Shown here: positions 1-8,631 of the stretch, piece after piece
How the letters are laid out: each line of letters begins with the position of its first letter
Position numbering within the stretch: the first letter of the stretch is position 1
Assembly: GCA_024402135.1 (NCBI GenBank)
Contig: JAKSJN010000002.1
Coordinates: 1 to 64,000 of the forward strand
Direction of reading: 5' to 3'
Source of the DNA: Bacteroidales bacterium
GTDB lineage: Bacteria > Bacteroidota > Bacteroidia > Bacteroidales > UBA932
Length of the DNA stretch: 64,000 nt
Program-made: the position numbers and the translations under genes
The notes under the pieces: generated by a model
The model's database searches: none
What the model saw: the letters and a program-made list of their open reading frames with translations, nothing else
What the model was told of the DNA's origin: nothing

Positions 1-22
1 GTGTTATCAGGTTACGTGAATT

Positions 23-241
23 CTATTTTGAAGTGCAACGCACTCCAAATTCAAAGTTAAACATTACTTTACAATATTCAATAGGAGTCAGATAGCCGAG
101 TGACTTGCGGGGTCTGCTGTTCAACTTCCATTCAATCTCCGCAATCTCCTCGTCAGCGGGCTCACTGAAATCCGTACCTTTAGGGATGTACTGGCGTAGC
201 AGCCCGTTTGTGTTCTCGTTGGCGCCCCGTTCCCAGGTACT
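23..241 (-). pseudogene. IS30-family transposase, C-terminal remnant
   Basis: Read leftward, this frame gives about 73 codons matching the end of IS30-family transposases: WERGANENTNGLLRQ, IPKGTDFS and RPRKSLGYLTP, finishing shortly after FNFEFGVR at a TAG (23-25). The NENxNGLxRQ block lies in the DDE catalytic domain. Homology stops at about 241, where the frame meets a stop (242-244), and nothing like the rest of the transposase follows, so most of the gene is missing. No terminal inverted repeat could be identified. The copy cannot be active and marks an old insertion or rearrangement at the left edge. Confidence 0.85.
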
Positions 242-564
242 CTATTATGAATATTTGTTGGCTGGATTCTACAATGAATTGTTGTCTAGATGTAAATATT
301 ATAATCTTTTCTTCCATATTCACTTTGCCCGACGGAACGATTTGGCGCCAAAACTGATTATTTTTCGAAAATGCTCGAAGATTCATCATCGTTCCAGCTG
401 CACTCAATGATTAGCTATGACGTCCATGCGGAGGCGCTTACCAAAAATACCTCCAATACGCCGTCGGAAGCCATTTTTGGAGGTATTGCAAAATAAATCT
501 GCATGCCAAAGTACAAAATGTAGCCGGATTATCGGCTGATGGGAAATGAATCCTGGCGGCTTTT
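242..564. other. Non-coding stretch beside IS30 remnant
   Basis: No convincing gene is visible between the IS30 remnant and the barrel gene. Short open frames on both strands have no recognisable motif. The only structure seen is an inverted repeat at 446-456 / 477-487. It probably represents decayed DNA left by the insertion. Confidence 0.5.
446..487. repeat. 11-bp inverted repeat
   Basis: AATACCTCCAA at 446-456 is the exact reverse complement of TTGGAGGTATT at 477-487, with a 20-nt loop. No T-run follows on either strand, so this is not a clear intrinsic terminator. It could be a leftover of the mobile element or an RNA hairpin below the barrel gene's 3' end (565). Confidence 0.5.
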
Positions 565-1902
565 CTAGAAAGCGTAACCTATGCCAAGGTTGATCCAGGC
601 GCCCTCATCCATGCCGCGGTCGGCGAGGTTGAGGGTTTTGGCAATCTGTATCAGGCCAACAAAGTTCTCGTTCCAGCCTATGCTTATTCCGCCTCCCAAG
701 CTATGGACTGGGGTATGGACCAGACTATTGTAATCAGACCTGGTCATCTGCGGCTCGTAGGTTTTAACGTATGCGAAATGCTCATCGGCGCGATACGGCT
801 GCACGATCTTTCCCATGTCGTAGAATGGGCAGACTCCCACATACAAGAACTGACGCAGGAGCTGGAATGATACAAGTTTCACCCTAAGTTCGGCATTCAG
901 CCATGCAACTCCGTCTCCAATCATTCTGTTCTGACCTGTGCCTCTTATGGTATTGCTGCTTCCAAGGCCCTCGGATATCACCTGTCTCTGAACTAGCATG
1001 CAGATATTCTGCTGCATGTAGTACGGCACTTCTCCGGCAACGGTACCCTGATATCCAAGATGGTAGGCGAATACCATTCCGCCTCCCTTCCAGTTCCATG
1101 GCAGACTCATGTAATGGCGGAAGTGGAATGCAAGTTTGAGGTACTCATAGCCTGTCCTGAACATGTCCAGAGCGCCAAATGTGTAAAGCTCGGTCCAGAT
1201 ACCCCTCTCCGGGGCAGCTTCCTTGTCTCTGCTATCATACGCCACACCGGCATTGAATTCGAAATGGTTGCCGCCGTGAGTCTCGTTGTGGCGGATCAGA
1301 CCGGCATTCACATATTGCGTGTAGATGGTTTTGTCGCCATCGGGGCAGAATTTTTCGGCAAATCTGCCATGCAGGGCGGACGTCTGCATTCCCCAGAATG
1401 TGAAGCCGGCGGCCCAGCTGAAGTTCTTCCAGATGGTGCCCTGGAAACCCGATGAAAACTTGGTCAAATTTCGATTCATTCCATACAGGGAAGCGCCCAG
1501 AGCCTTGTCAAACAACTGCGCAGCTCCATTGTAGCCGTAGAAATGAAACATCGGCTCGTTGGTGTATGTTGCCGATACGCTGAGCCTGATTCCAGGAATG
1601 AGGAACTTGGAATCGTAAGAGAGGTTGACGTTTATGTTACCCTTCGAATACCATGAAAATTTTGCACCTATGTCGTGGATGGGCTGGGGATAGTGGCTGC
1701 CGTCTCCATGAAAATAGACATGGCCCTGGGCTCCAAGTTGTATGCCCTGGTAGGAAGAAAATGCCAGATTCGGAACACCGCTCCATGTCCATCCAGTCTT
1801 TACGGCAGTGCTGTCCCTAGCTTCTTTGGCAGAAACGGGAACTGCTGCTGTGACTAGGAACAGGAGAATGGCCGCTATGAATCCGCCAGGCGTCTTTTCC
1901 AT
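565..1902 (-). CDS. BamA/TamA-like (Omp85) outer-membrane barrel protein
   Basis: A 445-aa protein with an N-terminal signal peptide (hydrophobic stretch at 7-24 ending in SAKE) and an amphipathic beta-rich body ending in an aromatic C-terminus (GIGYAF), as outer-membrane barrels do. The segment SSNTIRGTGQNRM-GDGVAWLNAELR resembles the conserved RGxxxxR and strand motif of the Omp85 bacterial surface antigen domain. No POTRA repeats are visible, so this is a short barrel-only member. The preceding glycosyltransferase gene stops at 1903, directly against this ATG (1902), so the two are probably co-transcribed and translationally coupled. The substrate is unknown. It could also be a different D15-like barrel. 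Confidence 0.75.
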   Translation of the reverse strand: MEKTPGGFIAAILLFLVTAAVPVSAKEARDSTAVKTGWTWSGVPNLAFSSYQGIQLGAQGHVYFHGDGSHYPQPIHDIGAKFSWYSKGNINVNLSYDSKFLIPGIRLSVSATYTNEPMFHFYGYNGAAQLFDKALGASLYGMNRNLTKFSSGFQGTIWKNFSWAAGFTFWGMQTSALHGRFAEKFCPDGDKTIYTQYVNAGLIRHNETHGGNHFEFNAGVAYDSRDKEAAPERGIWTELYTFGALDMFRTGYEYLKLAFHFRHYMSLPWNWKGGGMVFAYHLGYQGTVAGEVPYYMQQNICMLVQRQVISEGLGSSNTIRGTGQNRMIGDGVAWLNAELRVKLVSFQLLRQFLYVGVCPFYDMGKIVQPYRADEHFAYVKTYEPQMTRSDYNSLVHTPVHSLGGGISIGWNENFVGLIQIAKTLNLADRGMDEGAWINLGIGYAF

Positions 1903-2616
1903 CTATTTGAACCTGTATTTCAGATAACGTCTTATCATCCATCCGTAAGCACGACAGTCTGCAGCAACGCCGCTGCGCATCCTGTTGAAGAAGCCATACT
2001 TGGCTTCTCCGTCAACACGGGGGTAGTGCCTGACAGGGATAACCTTTACCGGAGCGCCCATCATCTGGAATGCTACCGGGATGAATCTGTGCGAGCCGTT
2101 GAAGAAAGGCATCTTCCTGGCGACTTCCGTCCTCATTATCTTGAGGGGGCTGGTGACATCATGGAAATTATCTCCGGTATACAGGTGTCTCCATTTGTTT
2201 GCTATGAAAGTAGACGTTTTTCTTATCCAGTTGTCGTTGCGCTTCACACGGTCTCCGCACACCAGATCGAACTCGTCCATGTGCGGCAGCATGAGGTTGA
2301 AGTCCTCGGGATTTGTCTGGAGGTCGGCGTCTATGTGCCCCAGAAGCGGTGTCTTGCAATAGTCGATAGCTGCCTTGAATGCAGACGAGTTGCCGTAATT
2401 CCTGTCGAAGTGCAGCACTGTCCAGCCCGTGTGGCGGGCGCACATTTCATTGAGAGCCTCTTCCGATCCATCGGTAGAGCCGTCATTCACGAACAGGACA
2501 TATACGTCGCGCTCTTTCTCTATGCTTTTGGCGTAATCATCCAGGGACTTCTCAAGTTTTGGGAGACCGTCTATCTCGTTGTAAACGGGGGCGTAGATTG
2601 TAAATGCTTCTTTCAT
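1903..2616 (-). CDS. Family 2 glycosyltransferase (DPM1/GtrB-like)
   Basis: A 237-aa GT-A fold enzyme. The N-terminus has the GT2 start motif (IYAPVYNEIDGLP), then VNDGSTDGS (nucleotide-sugar binding) and HIDADLQTNPEDF, the D-x-D plus DLQ-P-E signature of polyprenyl-phosphate mannosyl/glucosyl transferases. No C-terminal membrane helices are present, unlike GtrB. It probably transfers a sugar to a polyprenyl phosphate at the cytoplasmic membrane. It is the first gene of a two-gene unit with the barrel gene. A LAB_N membrane protein at 5942-6568, a frequent partner of such transferases, lies nearby on the other strand. Confidence 0.88.
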   Translation of the reverse strand: MKEAFTIYAPVYNEIDGLPKLEKSLDDYAKSIEKERDVYVLFVNDGSTDGSEEALNEMCARHTGWTVLHFDRNYGNSSAFKAAIDYCKTPLLGHIDADLQTNPEDFNLMLPHMDEFDLVCGDRVKRNDNWIRKTSTFIANKWRHLYTGDNFHDVTSPLKIMRTEVARKMPFFNGSHRFIPVAFQMMGAPVKVIPVRHYPRVDGEAKYGFFNRMRSGVAADCRAYGWMIRRYLKYRFK

Positions 2617-2666
2617 CGTTATGTAGTTATGGTAACATAATCGGCTGTAAAATTACGCAAAAACTA

Positions 2667-2674
2667 TATATTTG
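2667..2674 (+). promoter_or_regulatory. Bacteroidota -7 promoter box (TATATTTG)
   Basis: TATATTTG matches the TAnnTTTG -7 element and lies 22 nt before the former start codon of the decayed acyltransferase gene (2697). The promoter has outlived its gene and may now drive the envelope genes from 3005 on. Confidence 0.6.
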
Positions 2675-2696
2675 CAGTAAAATTAACTTTTTGTGT

Positions 2697-2967
2697 ATGA
2701 GCAAATGGGCATAATTCTGCGGGTTTGTGATCCGTGCATTGGGCTGGAAGGTTGACGGCGACGTTGCTCCGGTCACGAAGATGAAAGACAGGCTATCATA
2801 CAATCGCCCGCGAACTGAATTGTCCTGTGTATCTGGGCAACATAGACTGGGGTACAAAACATATAGGCTACACAGAGAACTTCACTCTCACAGACGATCC
2901 CAGCAAGGATACCGAAGCCATTCAGGCCTATTACGAAAAAGCCGGATACAAGGCAAGGAACCCGTAG
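2697..2967 (+). pseudogene. PlsC-type acyltransferase, internally deleted and frameshifted
   Basis: The ATG at 2697 opens MSKWA, then a TAA at codon 6, then FCGFVIRALGWKVDGDVAPVTK, which resembles the N-terminus of small PlsC-like acyltransferases. The frame then breaks. In a different frame from about 2785 the sequence reads KTGYHTIARELNCPVYLG, IDWGTKHIGY and EAIQAYYEKAGY up to a TAG at 2965-2967, which resembles the C-terminus of the same family. The middle, which should hold the HxxxxD catalytic motif, is gone. The gene has therefore lost about 100 codons and carries both a nonsense codon and a frame change. It is certainly non-functional. Confidence 0.75.
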
Positions 2968-3004
2968 CTTTATGTCACCCGATAGAAAACTAAATTATTC
3001 GACA

Positions 3005-3667
3005 ATGAAAAAGCCGATCGCTTTCATCCTGATTCTGTTTTCCCTGTTTTACGCAGCCGACATACAGGCCAAAGACAAAGCGGAACAGGATTTTTACAGG
3101 CATGAGGTGCGAATAGGCTGGGGAGACCAGATGTTCGAGAGGATGATGTGGCACAATACCGGCTATATCGTAAACACCCTCACGCAGAGCGAGACTCTGG
3201 ACTACGAGGAGAATTACAGATACACCCAGCATATATTCTCCGAGTATTCATATTCCTTCTACAGCTGGATGTCTGCAGGCTTGCTCTTTGACACTGCTTC
3301 CTGCATCTGGGACGATGTTACAAGAAACGGTGCTGGCACAGAGGTCTCCAGGGAGAAGAACCGCTCTTTCACCAACCTGGCCTTCATCCCCAATGTGCGT
3401 TTCACCTACTTGCGCAGGCCGTACATGAACATTTATTCGGGACTGGGAATGGGCATTGCAATCAATACCGGCACAACAAAGAACATCTACGGCAAAAATA
3501 CCGTTTGTGGCATTGCCGGCAACATTACTCTTGTGGGAATAAGCGGCAATTACAAACAGTGGTTTGCCTCGACCGAACTTAACGCCTATATGGCGGCGAA
3601 AGACACGTCGCATATGTTTCTCATGGGTTCAAGAATGTTTACACTAAGTATAGGCATGAGATTTTGA
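3005..3667 (+). CDS. Putative outer-membrane beta-barrel protein
   Basis: A 220-aa protein starting at the ATG that gives a clean signal peptide (MKKPIAFILILFSLFYAA, cleavage near IQA-KDK); an upstream in-frame start would add a charged extension. The mature part alternates polar and aromatic residues in short strands (IFSEYSYSFYSWMSAG, YMNIYSGLGMGIAI) and ends in SIGMRF, a typical terminal barrel strand. The family was not recognised. Its stop (3665-3667) is two bases before the next ATG (3670), so it forms an operon with the lipase-like lipoprotein and the following lipoprotein. Confidence 0.65.
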   Translation: MKKPIAFILILFSLFYAADIQAKDKAEQDFYRHEVRIGWGDQMFERMMWHNTGYIVNTLTQSETLDYEENYRYTQHIFSEYSYSFYSWMSAGLLFDTASCIWDDVTRNGAGTEVSREKNRSFTNLAFIPNVRFTYLRRPYMNIYSGLGMGIAINTGTTKNIYGKNTVCGIAGNITLVGISGNYKQWFASTELNAYMAAKDTSHMFLMGSRMFTLSIGMRF

Positions 3668-3669
3668 TT

Positions 3670-4890
3670 ATGAAACTGTTCAGATTATCCATATTGGCAA
3701 TTGTTGCTTCCGTGATTGCCTCATGCACCCCTGTGCCTGTGGTCTTCGCCGATTTTGATGCATCCTCTCTGGACCAGAGCCTGTTCACCGTCACATCGGT
3801 CAAAAGCACAACAATAGGAGAGGCCGCTGGTGGCGCTGCCACCAAAGCCACAACATTCGGAGGGCAGAACCTTATCCAGCGCATTTTCGAGCAGGTGGCG
3901 AAAAGTGAAATCATAGAAATCGTAGGCACCTATCATACCAAGGACAGACATCATAAAGACTTGATTCTCTCCGGCAAGGTCATCATCCCTACCGGTGTCC
4001 CGATCAAAAGGTATATACTCCTGAGCCATTACACCATCAGTGCCAACGGCCAAAGTCCTTCGAGGAGTTTTCCTCTTGAGGCTGTCCTTTCAAATCTGGG
4101 CTATGTGTTTGTTGTGCCGGATTATGAGGGATTCGGAGTGACGGCCGGCCACCCGCATCCATATTTGTGCATGGAGCAGACGGCGACCAATGTGGCCGAC
4201 ATGTTCAAGGCCGTGCGCAAGATGCTGGAAGGTAGCAAATATGCCCCCGAGTTCGAGGATATTTTCCTGATGGGCTATTCTCAAGGAGCGGCCACCAGCA
4301 TGGCCACTCTCAGCCGGATCGAGGTACTTGACGAGCCGATAAAGGTCCGTGCCGCGCTTGTCGGCGGCGGCCCTTATGATCTGAGCTACACTTATCAGGA
4401 CTATATCACCAGCAATTCATGTAACTTCCCATACGCTCTTCTCATGGTTGCCCAGGGCATGGCCATGAGCGGTGATCTGGATTGTAATCCTGCCGACCTG
4501 ATGACGCCCGAGGTGGCCGTTCACTTTGACGACTGGGTAAACAGCAAGAAGTACTCGACGACGGATATAAACAATGCTATCGGCACAAAGCAGACTGACA
4601 AGATTTTGGGTCCTCAGTTGATGGATCCTACGACAGATCTTGCTGCAAGTTTCTACAAGGAACTCAACAAGAATTCCATTTCTTTGTTTGCATGGACACC
4701 GCGGACCCCGGTGTACATGTTCCATTCAATCAACGATGACGTTGTTCCTTTTGAGAACGCCACGATTGCCCGTTCAAAGTGGAACGATGGCAATATCCAG
4801 TACAACTTCGGCTATTACGGAGGTCACGGCGCTGCCCTTCCGCGTTTCATTTTCACGGTGGAGACCTTCCTCAAGGAGGGCAAATGGTAG
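3670..4890 (+). CDS. Lipoprotein alpha/beta hydrolase (secretory-lipase-like)
   Basis: A 406-aa exported hydrolase. The signal MKLFRLSILAIVASVIASC gives lipidated Cys19. The nucleophile elbow is GYSQG with Ser204. A likely acid lies in INDDVVPF (about 356-357) and the His in GGHGAALP (386), completing a Ser-Asp-His triad. The wide spacing and the VVPDYEGFG segment fit the secretory lipase (LIP)/tannase-like group of alpha/beta hydrolases, which cleave esters. ATG 3670 is preferred over an in-frame TTG at 3664 because it directly starts the signal peptide. The next gene begins at or just past this stop, so the three envelope genes are probably one operon. The natural ester is unknown. Confidence 0.8.
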   Translation: MKLFRLSILAIVASVIASCTPVPVVFADFDASSLDQSLFTVTSVKSTTIGEAAGGAATKATTFGGQNLIQRIFEQVAKSEIIEIVGTYHTKDRHHKDLILSGKVIIPTGVPIKRYILLSHYTISANGQSPSRSFPLEAVLSNLGYVFVVPDYEGFGVTAGHPHPYLCMEQTATNVADMFKAVRKMLEGSKYAPEFEDIFLMGYSQGAATSMATLSRIEVLDEPIKVRAALVGGGPYDLSYTYQDYITSNSCNFPYALLMVAQGMAMSGDLDCNPADLMTPEVAVHFDDWVNSKKYSTTDINNAIGTKQTDKILGPQLMDPTTDLAASFYKELNKNSISLFAWTPRTPVYMFHSINDDVVPFENATIARSKWNDGNIQYNFGYYGGHGAALPRFIFTVETFLKEGKW

Positions 4891-4895
4891 AATTT

Positions 4896-5789
4896 ATGAA
4901 AAAGATTATCCTGCATATTACCTTTGCGCTTATTGCTGTTGTGACTGCCTCTTCGTGCGACACCCGTGCCGCGTACAGTACCGAAGGGGTCTCCATAGAT
5001 ATGAAGATACGCCAGATGGGGTCTGGTTTCTGTGAAGTGGAGTTCACGCCGTCGGCCGATGCATGGTATTATGTGGATGTAAAGCCTGTTTCACACGATA
5101 TCGACCCCCAGGACTACAAGGCCGAGTTCATGTCGCTTGCCCTGGATTGGGCATATATGCGATACATAGAGTGGCGTCACGGTCAACTGATGCAACTCAC
5201 TCCTTATGTTGCGGATTTTGCCAGTCACAGCCTCAGGTACAGAAAGACCGATTATTATTTCTATTATCTGGAACCGGATACGGACTACTGGCTGTTCGCT
5301 TTCGTGGTAGATCCGAAGACCAATGAGCCAAGTGGGGACCTGTTCTGTCAGACTGTGCACACCAAGGCGAAGAGCGAGCTGGATGTGACCCTGCTCTACA
5401 AGGTGAGCGGCAACTGGGACTACGGCTATCCTTTAGACAAGAAGACAGGCAACCTTACCACCGATGTCCCTTGGATAGGTATAACGTACGACAGTGAGGA
5501 TATTGCCGATGAAATGGCTGTAATGACGCCCGACCAGTTCTTTGGTCAGTGCTACGACAATCTCAGGGAAAATAACAGTGCGAATATTTTCCGAGGCATT
5601 TATGCCCACGATAACGATGGAGTGGGTGATGGCACAAGTACCACCTTGTATGAAGAAGGACACACCTATTACACCTGCATGGCAACCTTTGACGGAGCCT
5701 TTGGCCAGCATGTGATATACAAGTTCACATGGACAAAGAATATCGACGTTACCTTCATGCCATCGGATTCCCTTTCGGATCAGTGGTAG
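4896..5789 (+). CDS. Lipoprotein of unknown function
   Basis: A protein of about 297 aa with a lipoprotein signal (MKKIILHITFALIAVVTASSC, Cys at 21). An alternative start at 4884 (MVEF) would overlap the upstream gene by 7 nt. The body is beta-rich, with several Tyr/Trp/Asp segments (YYFYYLEPDTDYWLFAFVVD) that look like a fibronectin-type or Ig-like fold typical of Bacteroidota surface lipoproteins. No catalytic motif is apparent and I do not recognise the family. As the last gene of the barrel-hydrolase-lipoprotein run, it may be a surface partner of the hydrolase. Confidence 0.7.
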   Translation: MKKIILHITFALIAVVTASSCDTRAAYSTEGVSIDMKIRQMGSGFCEVEFTPSADAWYYVDVKPVSHDIDPQDYKAEFMSLALDWAYMRYIEWRHGQLMQLTPYVADFASHSLRYRKTDYYFYYLEPDTDYWLFAFVVDPKTNEPSGDLFCQTVHTKAKSELDVTLLYKVSGNWDYGYPLDKKTGNLTTDVPWIGITYDSEDIADEMAVMTPDQFFGQCYDNLRENNSANIFRGIYAHDNDGVGDGTSTTLYEEGHTYYTCMATFDGAFGQHVIYKFTWTKNIDVTFMPSDSLSDQW

Positions 5790-5941
5790 ATCTTTGAAAA
5801 ATGTCAGCTGCAGCCATGCTTTATCCCTTAACTCCTTTGTGGCGCATTATGTGTCATGACTGCTCTGGCTTGTGATATCCTCTTGACCATCATGGTTCAT
5901 GAGATTTCAATGTATGTCTCTAAAAAAATACGCATATAAGT

Positions 5942-6568
5942 ATGGACAGCCCGCTTTGGATATATCTCATCGGTTATTCGGCCCAGTTCTTCTATACGGG
6001 CCGCAGCATCATACAATGGTATCTGACAGAAAAGAAAGGCAGGATCGAGTCCCCAGCTCTCTTCTGGATATTCAGTATCATAGGGTCCTCCATTCTATTT
6101 TACTATGGCTGGCTGCGCAGGGATGTGACCATACTCATAGGCGAGTATCTGTCGTACTACATCTACATGTGGAACATCAATGCAAAGGGACTGTACAAGA
6201 AGGTGCCTTCCATGATTCCATGGATTCAGGGATTTATCCCTGTGGTGGTTGCGGTTGTAATCTTCTTTCACAGGCATGAGTTCCTTGCCGGCTTCATCCA
6301 GAACGAGTTTATGCCCCTGTGGCTCATGATTCTGGGCCTGAGTGGCCAGTTAGTGTACAAGACACGCTTCATTGTTCAGTGGCTGTACTGCCACAAGAGG
6401 GGTGAATCACTGCTTCCGCTGCCGTTCTGGTATTTTGCCTTTGCTGGCGGTGTTCTGCTTATAACCTACGGCATAATCCGCCACGACTGGGTCCTTGTGA
6501 TAGGCCAGGTGGGAATTATCCCAACCATACGAAATATAATGATAGGACTGCGAACAAAATCAGCTTGA
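5942..6568 (+). CDS. Tandem LAB_N membrane protein
   Basis: A 208-aa integral membrane protein with two copies of the lipid-A biosynthesis N-terminal (LAB_N) domain. The first has GYSAQFFYTGRSIIQWYLTEKK followed by PALFWIFSIIGSSILFYYG. The second has GLSGQLVYKTRFIVQWLYCHKRG followed by PLPFWYFAFAGGVLLITYG. Each is a three-helix unit, giving six or so membrane segments. LAB_N proteins are often encoded near polyprenyl-phosphate glycosyltransferases and envelope genes and probably handle lipid-linked sugars. The GT2 gene at 1903-2616 lies 3.3 kb away with decayed DNA between, so the two may once have been adjacent. Confidence 0.85.
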   Translation: MDSPLWIYLIGYSAQFFYTGRSIIQWYLTEKKGRIESPALFWIFSIIGSSILFYYGWLRRDVTILIGEYLSYYIYMWNINAKGLYKKVPSMIPWIQGFIPVVVAVVIFFHRHEFLAGFIQNEFMPLWLMILGLSGQLVYKTRFIVQWLYCHKRGESLLPLPFWYFAFAGGVLLITYGIIRHDWVLVIGQVGIIPTIRNIMIGLRTKSA

Positions 6569-6733
6569 GGAATCGCCTCTGACCCGTTTTTCCCTGTCCT
6601 TTCCCGCTTTGTGGGGTAGCACCCACATATTGTTCTCTCCGACATTGTTTCAAGGGGCGAGTGTGTCGTGGTGCACTGCGGATGCGGCAACAACCGGAGC
6701 AGGACTGTCGTCGAGTGTCTGTATTACAGATAA
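6569..6733 (+). pseudogene. Degenerate HCX5R phosphatase-like fragment
   Basis: Directly after the LAB_N stop, one frame reads GIASDPFFPVLSRFVG, a TAG at 6617-6619, then HPHIVLSDIVSRGECVVV and HCGCGNNRSRTVVECLYYR, ending at a TAA (6731-6733). HCGCGNNR is exactly the HC-X5-R phosphate loop of cysteine-dependent protein or dual-specificity phosphatases, followed by the usual S/T. The in-frame stop and small size argue for a decayed gene rather than a functional one. The match is a short motif only and could be chance. Confidence 0.4.
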
Positions 6734-6802
6734 CAATATATTTCTCCATTACTCAAGGTAATTTGATCATTTCAGTTTATTCTGAATTATGGGGAATTCT
6801 AG

Positions 6803-6810
6803 TATCTTCG
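6803..6810 (+). promoter_or_regulatory. Likely -7 promoter box (TATCTTCG)
   Basis: One mismatch to TAnnTTTG, 18 nt before the dipeptidase ATG at 6829. The position is right for a Bacteroidota promoter. Confidence 0.4.
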
Positions 6811-6828
6811 CTTTATAATATGATAGCT

Positions 6829-7578
6829 ATGAAAAGAATACTCTCTATAGTTGCTGCCGCTGTCTCGGTGGTCTTTGTTGCTTGTTCATGCGTCCGGAAT
6901 ACGTCCCAGGAAGCTCCTGAAATGGACAGCTCACAGTTCGTGCTCATAGGCGAACATATCCCCGATGTGATTCTGGAAATCCGCTACTACAGTACCTACA
7001 ACTTTATCGGGGATCGCATCCCTGGTTATCTGGAGCCTGTGGCAATACTTTCACGTGAGGCTGCGGATTCACTCAAGGCGGTAAGCGACGAACTCAGGCA
7101 GCAGGGCTACCTTCTGAAGATTTACGATGCATATCGTCCGCAGAGTGCCGTGGATTACTTCATGGCGTGGGCAGAGGATATCAGTGACGTGCGCATGAAG
7201 GAGTATTTCTACCCGGAGCTGGACAAAGCTGTGCTGGTGCCTCAGGAGTATGTTGCCAGGAAAAGCAGCCACACACGCGGCTCTACCGTCGATCTCACCC
7301 TTTTCGACATGAAACTGCAGAAAGACGTTGACATGGGCTGTACCTTTGACTATTTCGGGGTTGTGTCGCATCCCGACGTCCTTCCGGGTCAGGAGATCGG
7401 AGCCTACAAGCCGATTACCGAAGAACAGTACCGCAACCGCATGATACTCCAGGAGGCCATGGTGCGCCACGGCTTCAAGATATACGAGTGCGAATGGTGG
7501 CATTTCACCCTCAAAGACGAACCCTTCCCCGACACCTACTTCAATTTCCCTGTCTCCACCGCAATCATCAGCAGGTAA
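6829..7578 (+). CDS. D-Ala-D-Ala dipeptidase (VanX-like, M15D)
   Basis: A 249-aa exported zinc dipeptidase that would cleave D-alanyl-D-alanine from peptidoglycan precursors or turnover products. Family motifs are intact: AYRPQSA (substrate Arg103), SSHTRGSTVDLTL (zinc ligands His148 and Asp155) and ECEWWHF (catalytic Glu222, ligand His225). The N-terminus MKRILSIVAAAVSVVFVACSC is a lipoprotein-type signal, placing it in the periplasm or membrane. ATG 6829 is chosen because it starts this signal and sits 18 nt after a -7-like box. No vanH/vanA ligase is near, so this is cell-wall recycling rather than vancomycin resistance. Confidence 0.88.
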   Translation: MKRILSIVAAAVSVVFVACSCVRNTSQEAPEMDSSQFVLIGEHIPDVILEIRYYSTYNFIGDRIPGYLEPVAILSREAADSLKAVSDELRQQGYLLKIYDAYRPQSAVDYFMAWAEDISDVRMKEYFYPELDKAVLVPQEYVARKSSHTRGSTVDLTLFDMKLQKDVDMGCTFDYFGVVSHPDVLPGQEIGAYKPITEEQYRNRMILQEAMVRHGFKIYECEWWHFTLKDEPFPDTYFNFPVSTAIISR

Positions 7579-7637
7579 CGCCGGACACCCTCTGCACAGC
7601 TGTTAACACATACTTTATCGCACGACGGTTGATTACA

Positions 7638-8630
7638 TTACTGAGAGATGTATGAACTGAACAGTTCGTCATCGTCAACGACACTTCGGATCTTGTCATA
7701 GAGAGCGGAGGAAGCTTCTCTCATTTCCTTTCGCATTTCAGCCGAGACCGGAACGATGGCCGTTCCTGATGATACTATTTCGTCGATTCTTGACTGGGCG
7801 CGCATGAGAGACTGTTTTCTTGCTGTATCGCGCGCTATGGCAGCGGCATGTTCAACGATATACCTGTCGTCCGCATCCAGGCCGTCAAGGAATTCCTTGT
7901 TTACGACCAGAGCAAGAAGATGCGGAAGATGTCGTGTATCGATCACATAATCCTGGACTTCATAGAAAGCGTTTGAACAGATGACTTCATAAGGATTTTC
8001 CTGTGCGTCAACTGTGTGCTGTTCAAGACCAACGTACAGCTCAGCAAAGGCCATCGGAGTCGGACTTGCTCCTACGGCATTCCAGAAATCCATATGATAG
8101 GAGTTTTCCATCGTCCTGATCTTTATTCCTTTGAAACCGGACATGTCAGATATCATCCTGTTGCTTGTCATTACTCTGAAATTCTGGTCCGCCATTGCCA
8201 GCAGGCTGAATCCGGCATCATTGTAGATCTGGTTTACCCTGTCCATGAATCCGTCCGAATCCAGCACCCTGTGCAAAGCCTCAAGGCTGTCAAAGACACA
8301 GGGCAGGTCAAAGAGGCATAGCCTCTTCATGTAGCTGACTTCTGGAGCCGTATTCTGTACGACAAACGGTATGTCTCCGCATTGACAGGATTCAATCAGT
8401 TCAGTATCTCCGCCAAGCAGTGAGTTGTGGTACACGCGGACCTTGAGCCGCCCATCGGAAAGGCTGTCCACATTGGCAGCAAACGCCTCGGCGAATATGC
8501 CTGTGACAGTATTCTCCGGACTTGCGGTTCCAAGCACCCATGCGTATTTCTTTATTTCTGTCGAGCAGGAAGTCATGGCCAGTGCAATGGCGGCAAAGGC
8601 AATCAGTGCAATGCATCTTTTCATAATCAT
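7638..8630 (-). CDS. dctP: TRAP transporter solute-binding protein (DctP family)
   Basis: A 330-aa periplasmic binding lipoprotein (signal ending AMTSCS) of the DctP family. It captures an organic acid and delivers it to the QM permease. SPENTVTGIFAEAFAANVDSLSDGRLKVRVYHNSLLGGDTELIE is the typical N-terminal pattern, and KIRTMEN carries the conserved Arg (about 170) that binds the ligand carboxylate. It is the last gene of a minus-strand operon: the DctM stop (8632) is one base from this start. A second ATG at 8624 is also possible. The ligand is not readable from sequence; linkage to shikimate dehydrogenase suggests a cyclic hydroxy acid such as quinate or shikimate (inference). Confidence 0.92.
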   Translation of the reverse strand: MIMKRCIALIAFAAIALAMTSCSTEIKKYAWVLGTASPENTVTGIFAEAFAANVDSLSDGRLKVRVYHNSLLGGDTELIESCQCGDIPFVVQNTAPEVSYMKRLCLFDLPCVFDSLEALHRVLDSDGFMDRVNQIYNDAGFSLLAMADQNFRVMTSNRMISDMSGFKGIKIRTMENSYHMDFWNAVGASPTPMAFAELYVGLEQHTVDAQENPYEVICSNAFYEVQDYVIDTRHLPHLLALVVNKEFLDGLDADDRYIVEHAAAIARDTARKQSLMRAQSRIDEIVSSGTAIVPVSAEMRKEMREASSALYDKIRSVVDDDELFSSYISQ

Positions 8631-8631
8631 G

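Noticed and set aside
2727..2993. 88-codon frame over the acyltransferase remnant
   Set aside because: It reads through the deleted gene in mixed frames; only the two homologous ends make sense.
5790..5941. Short frame reading MSAAAMLYPLTPLW between the lipoprotein and LAB_N genes
   Set aside because: Only 24 codons, with no homology or promoter recognised.
6829..7578. Vancomycin-resistance locus suggested by VanX-like dipeptidase
   Set aside because: No D-lactate dehydrogenase, ligase or VanRS genes nearby; VanX-like enzymes are common in wall recycling.
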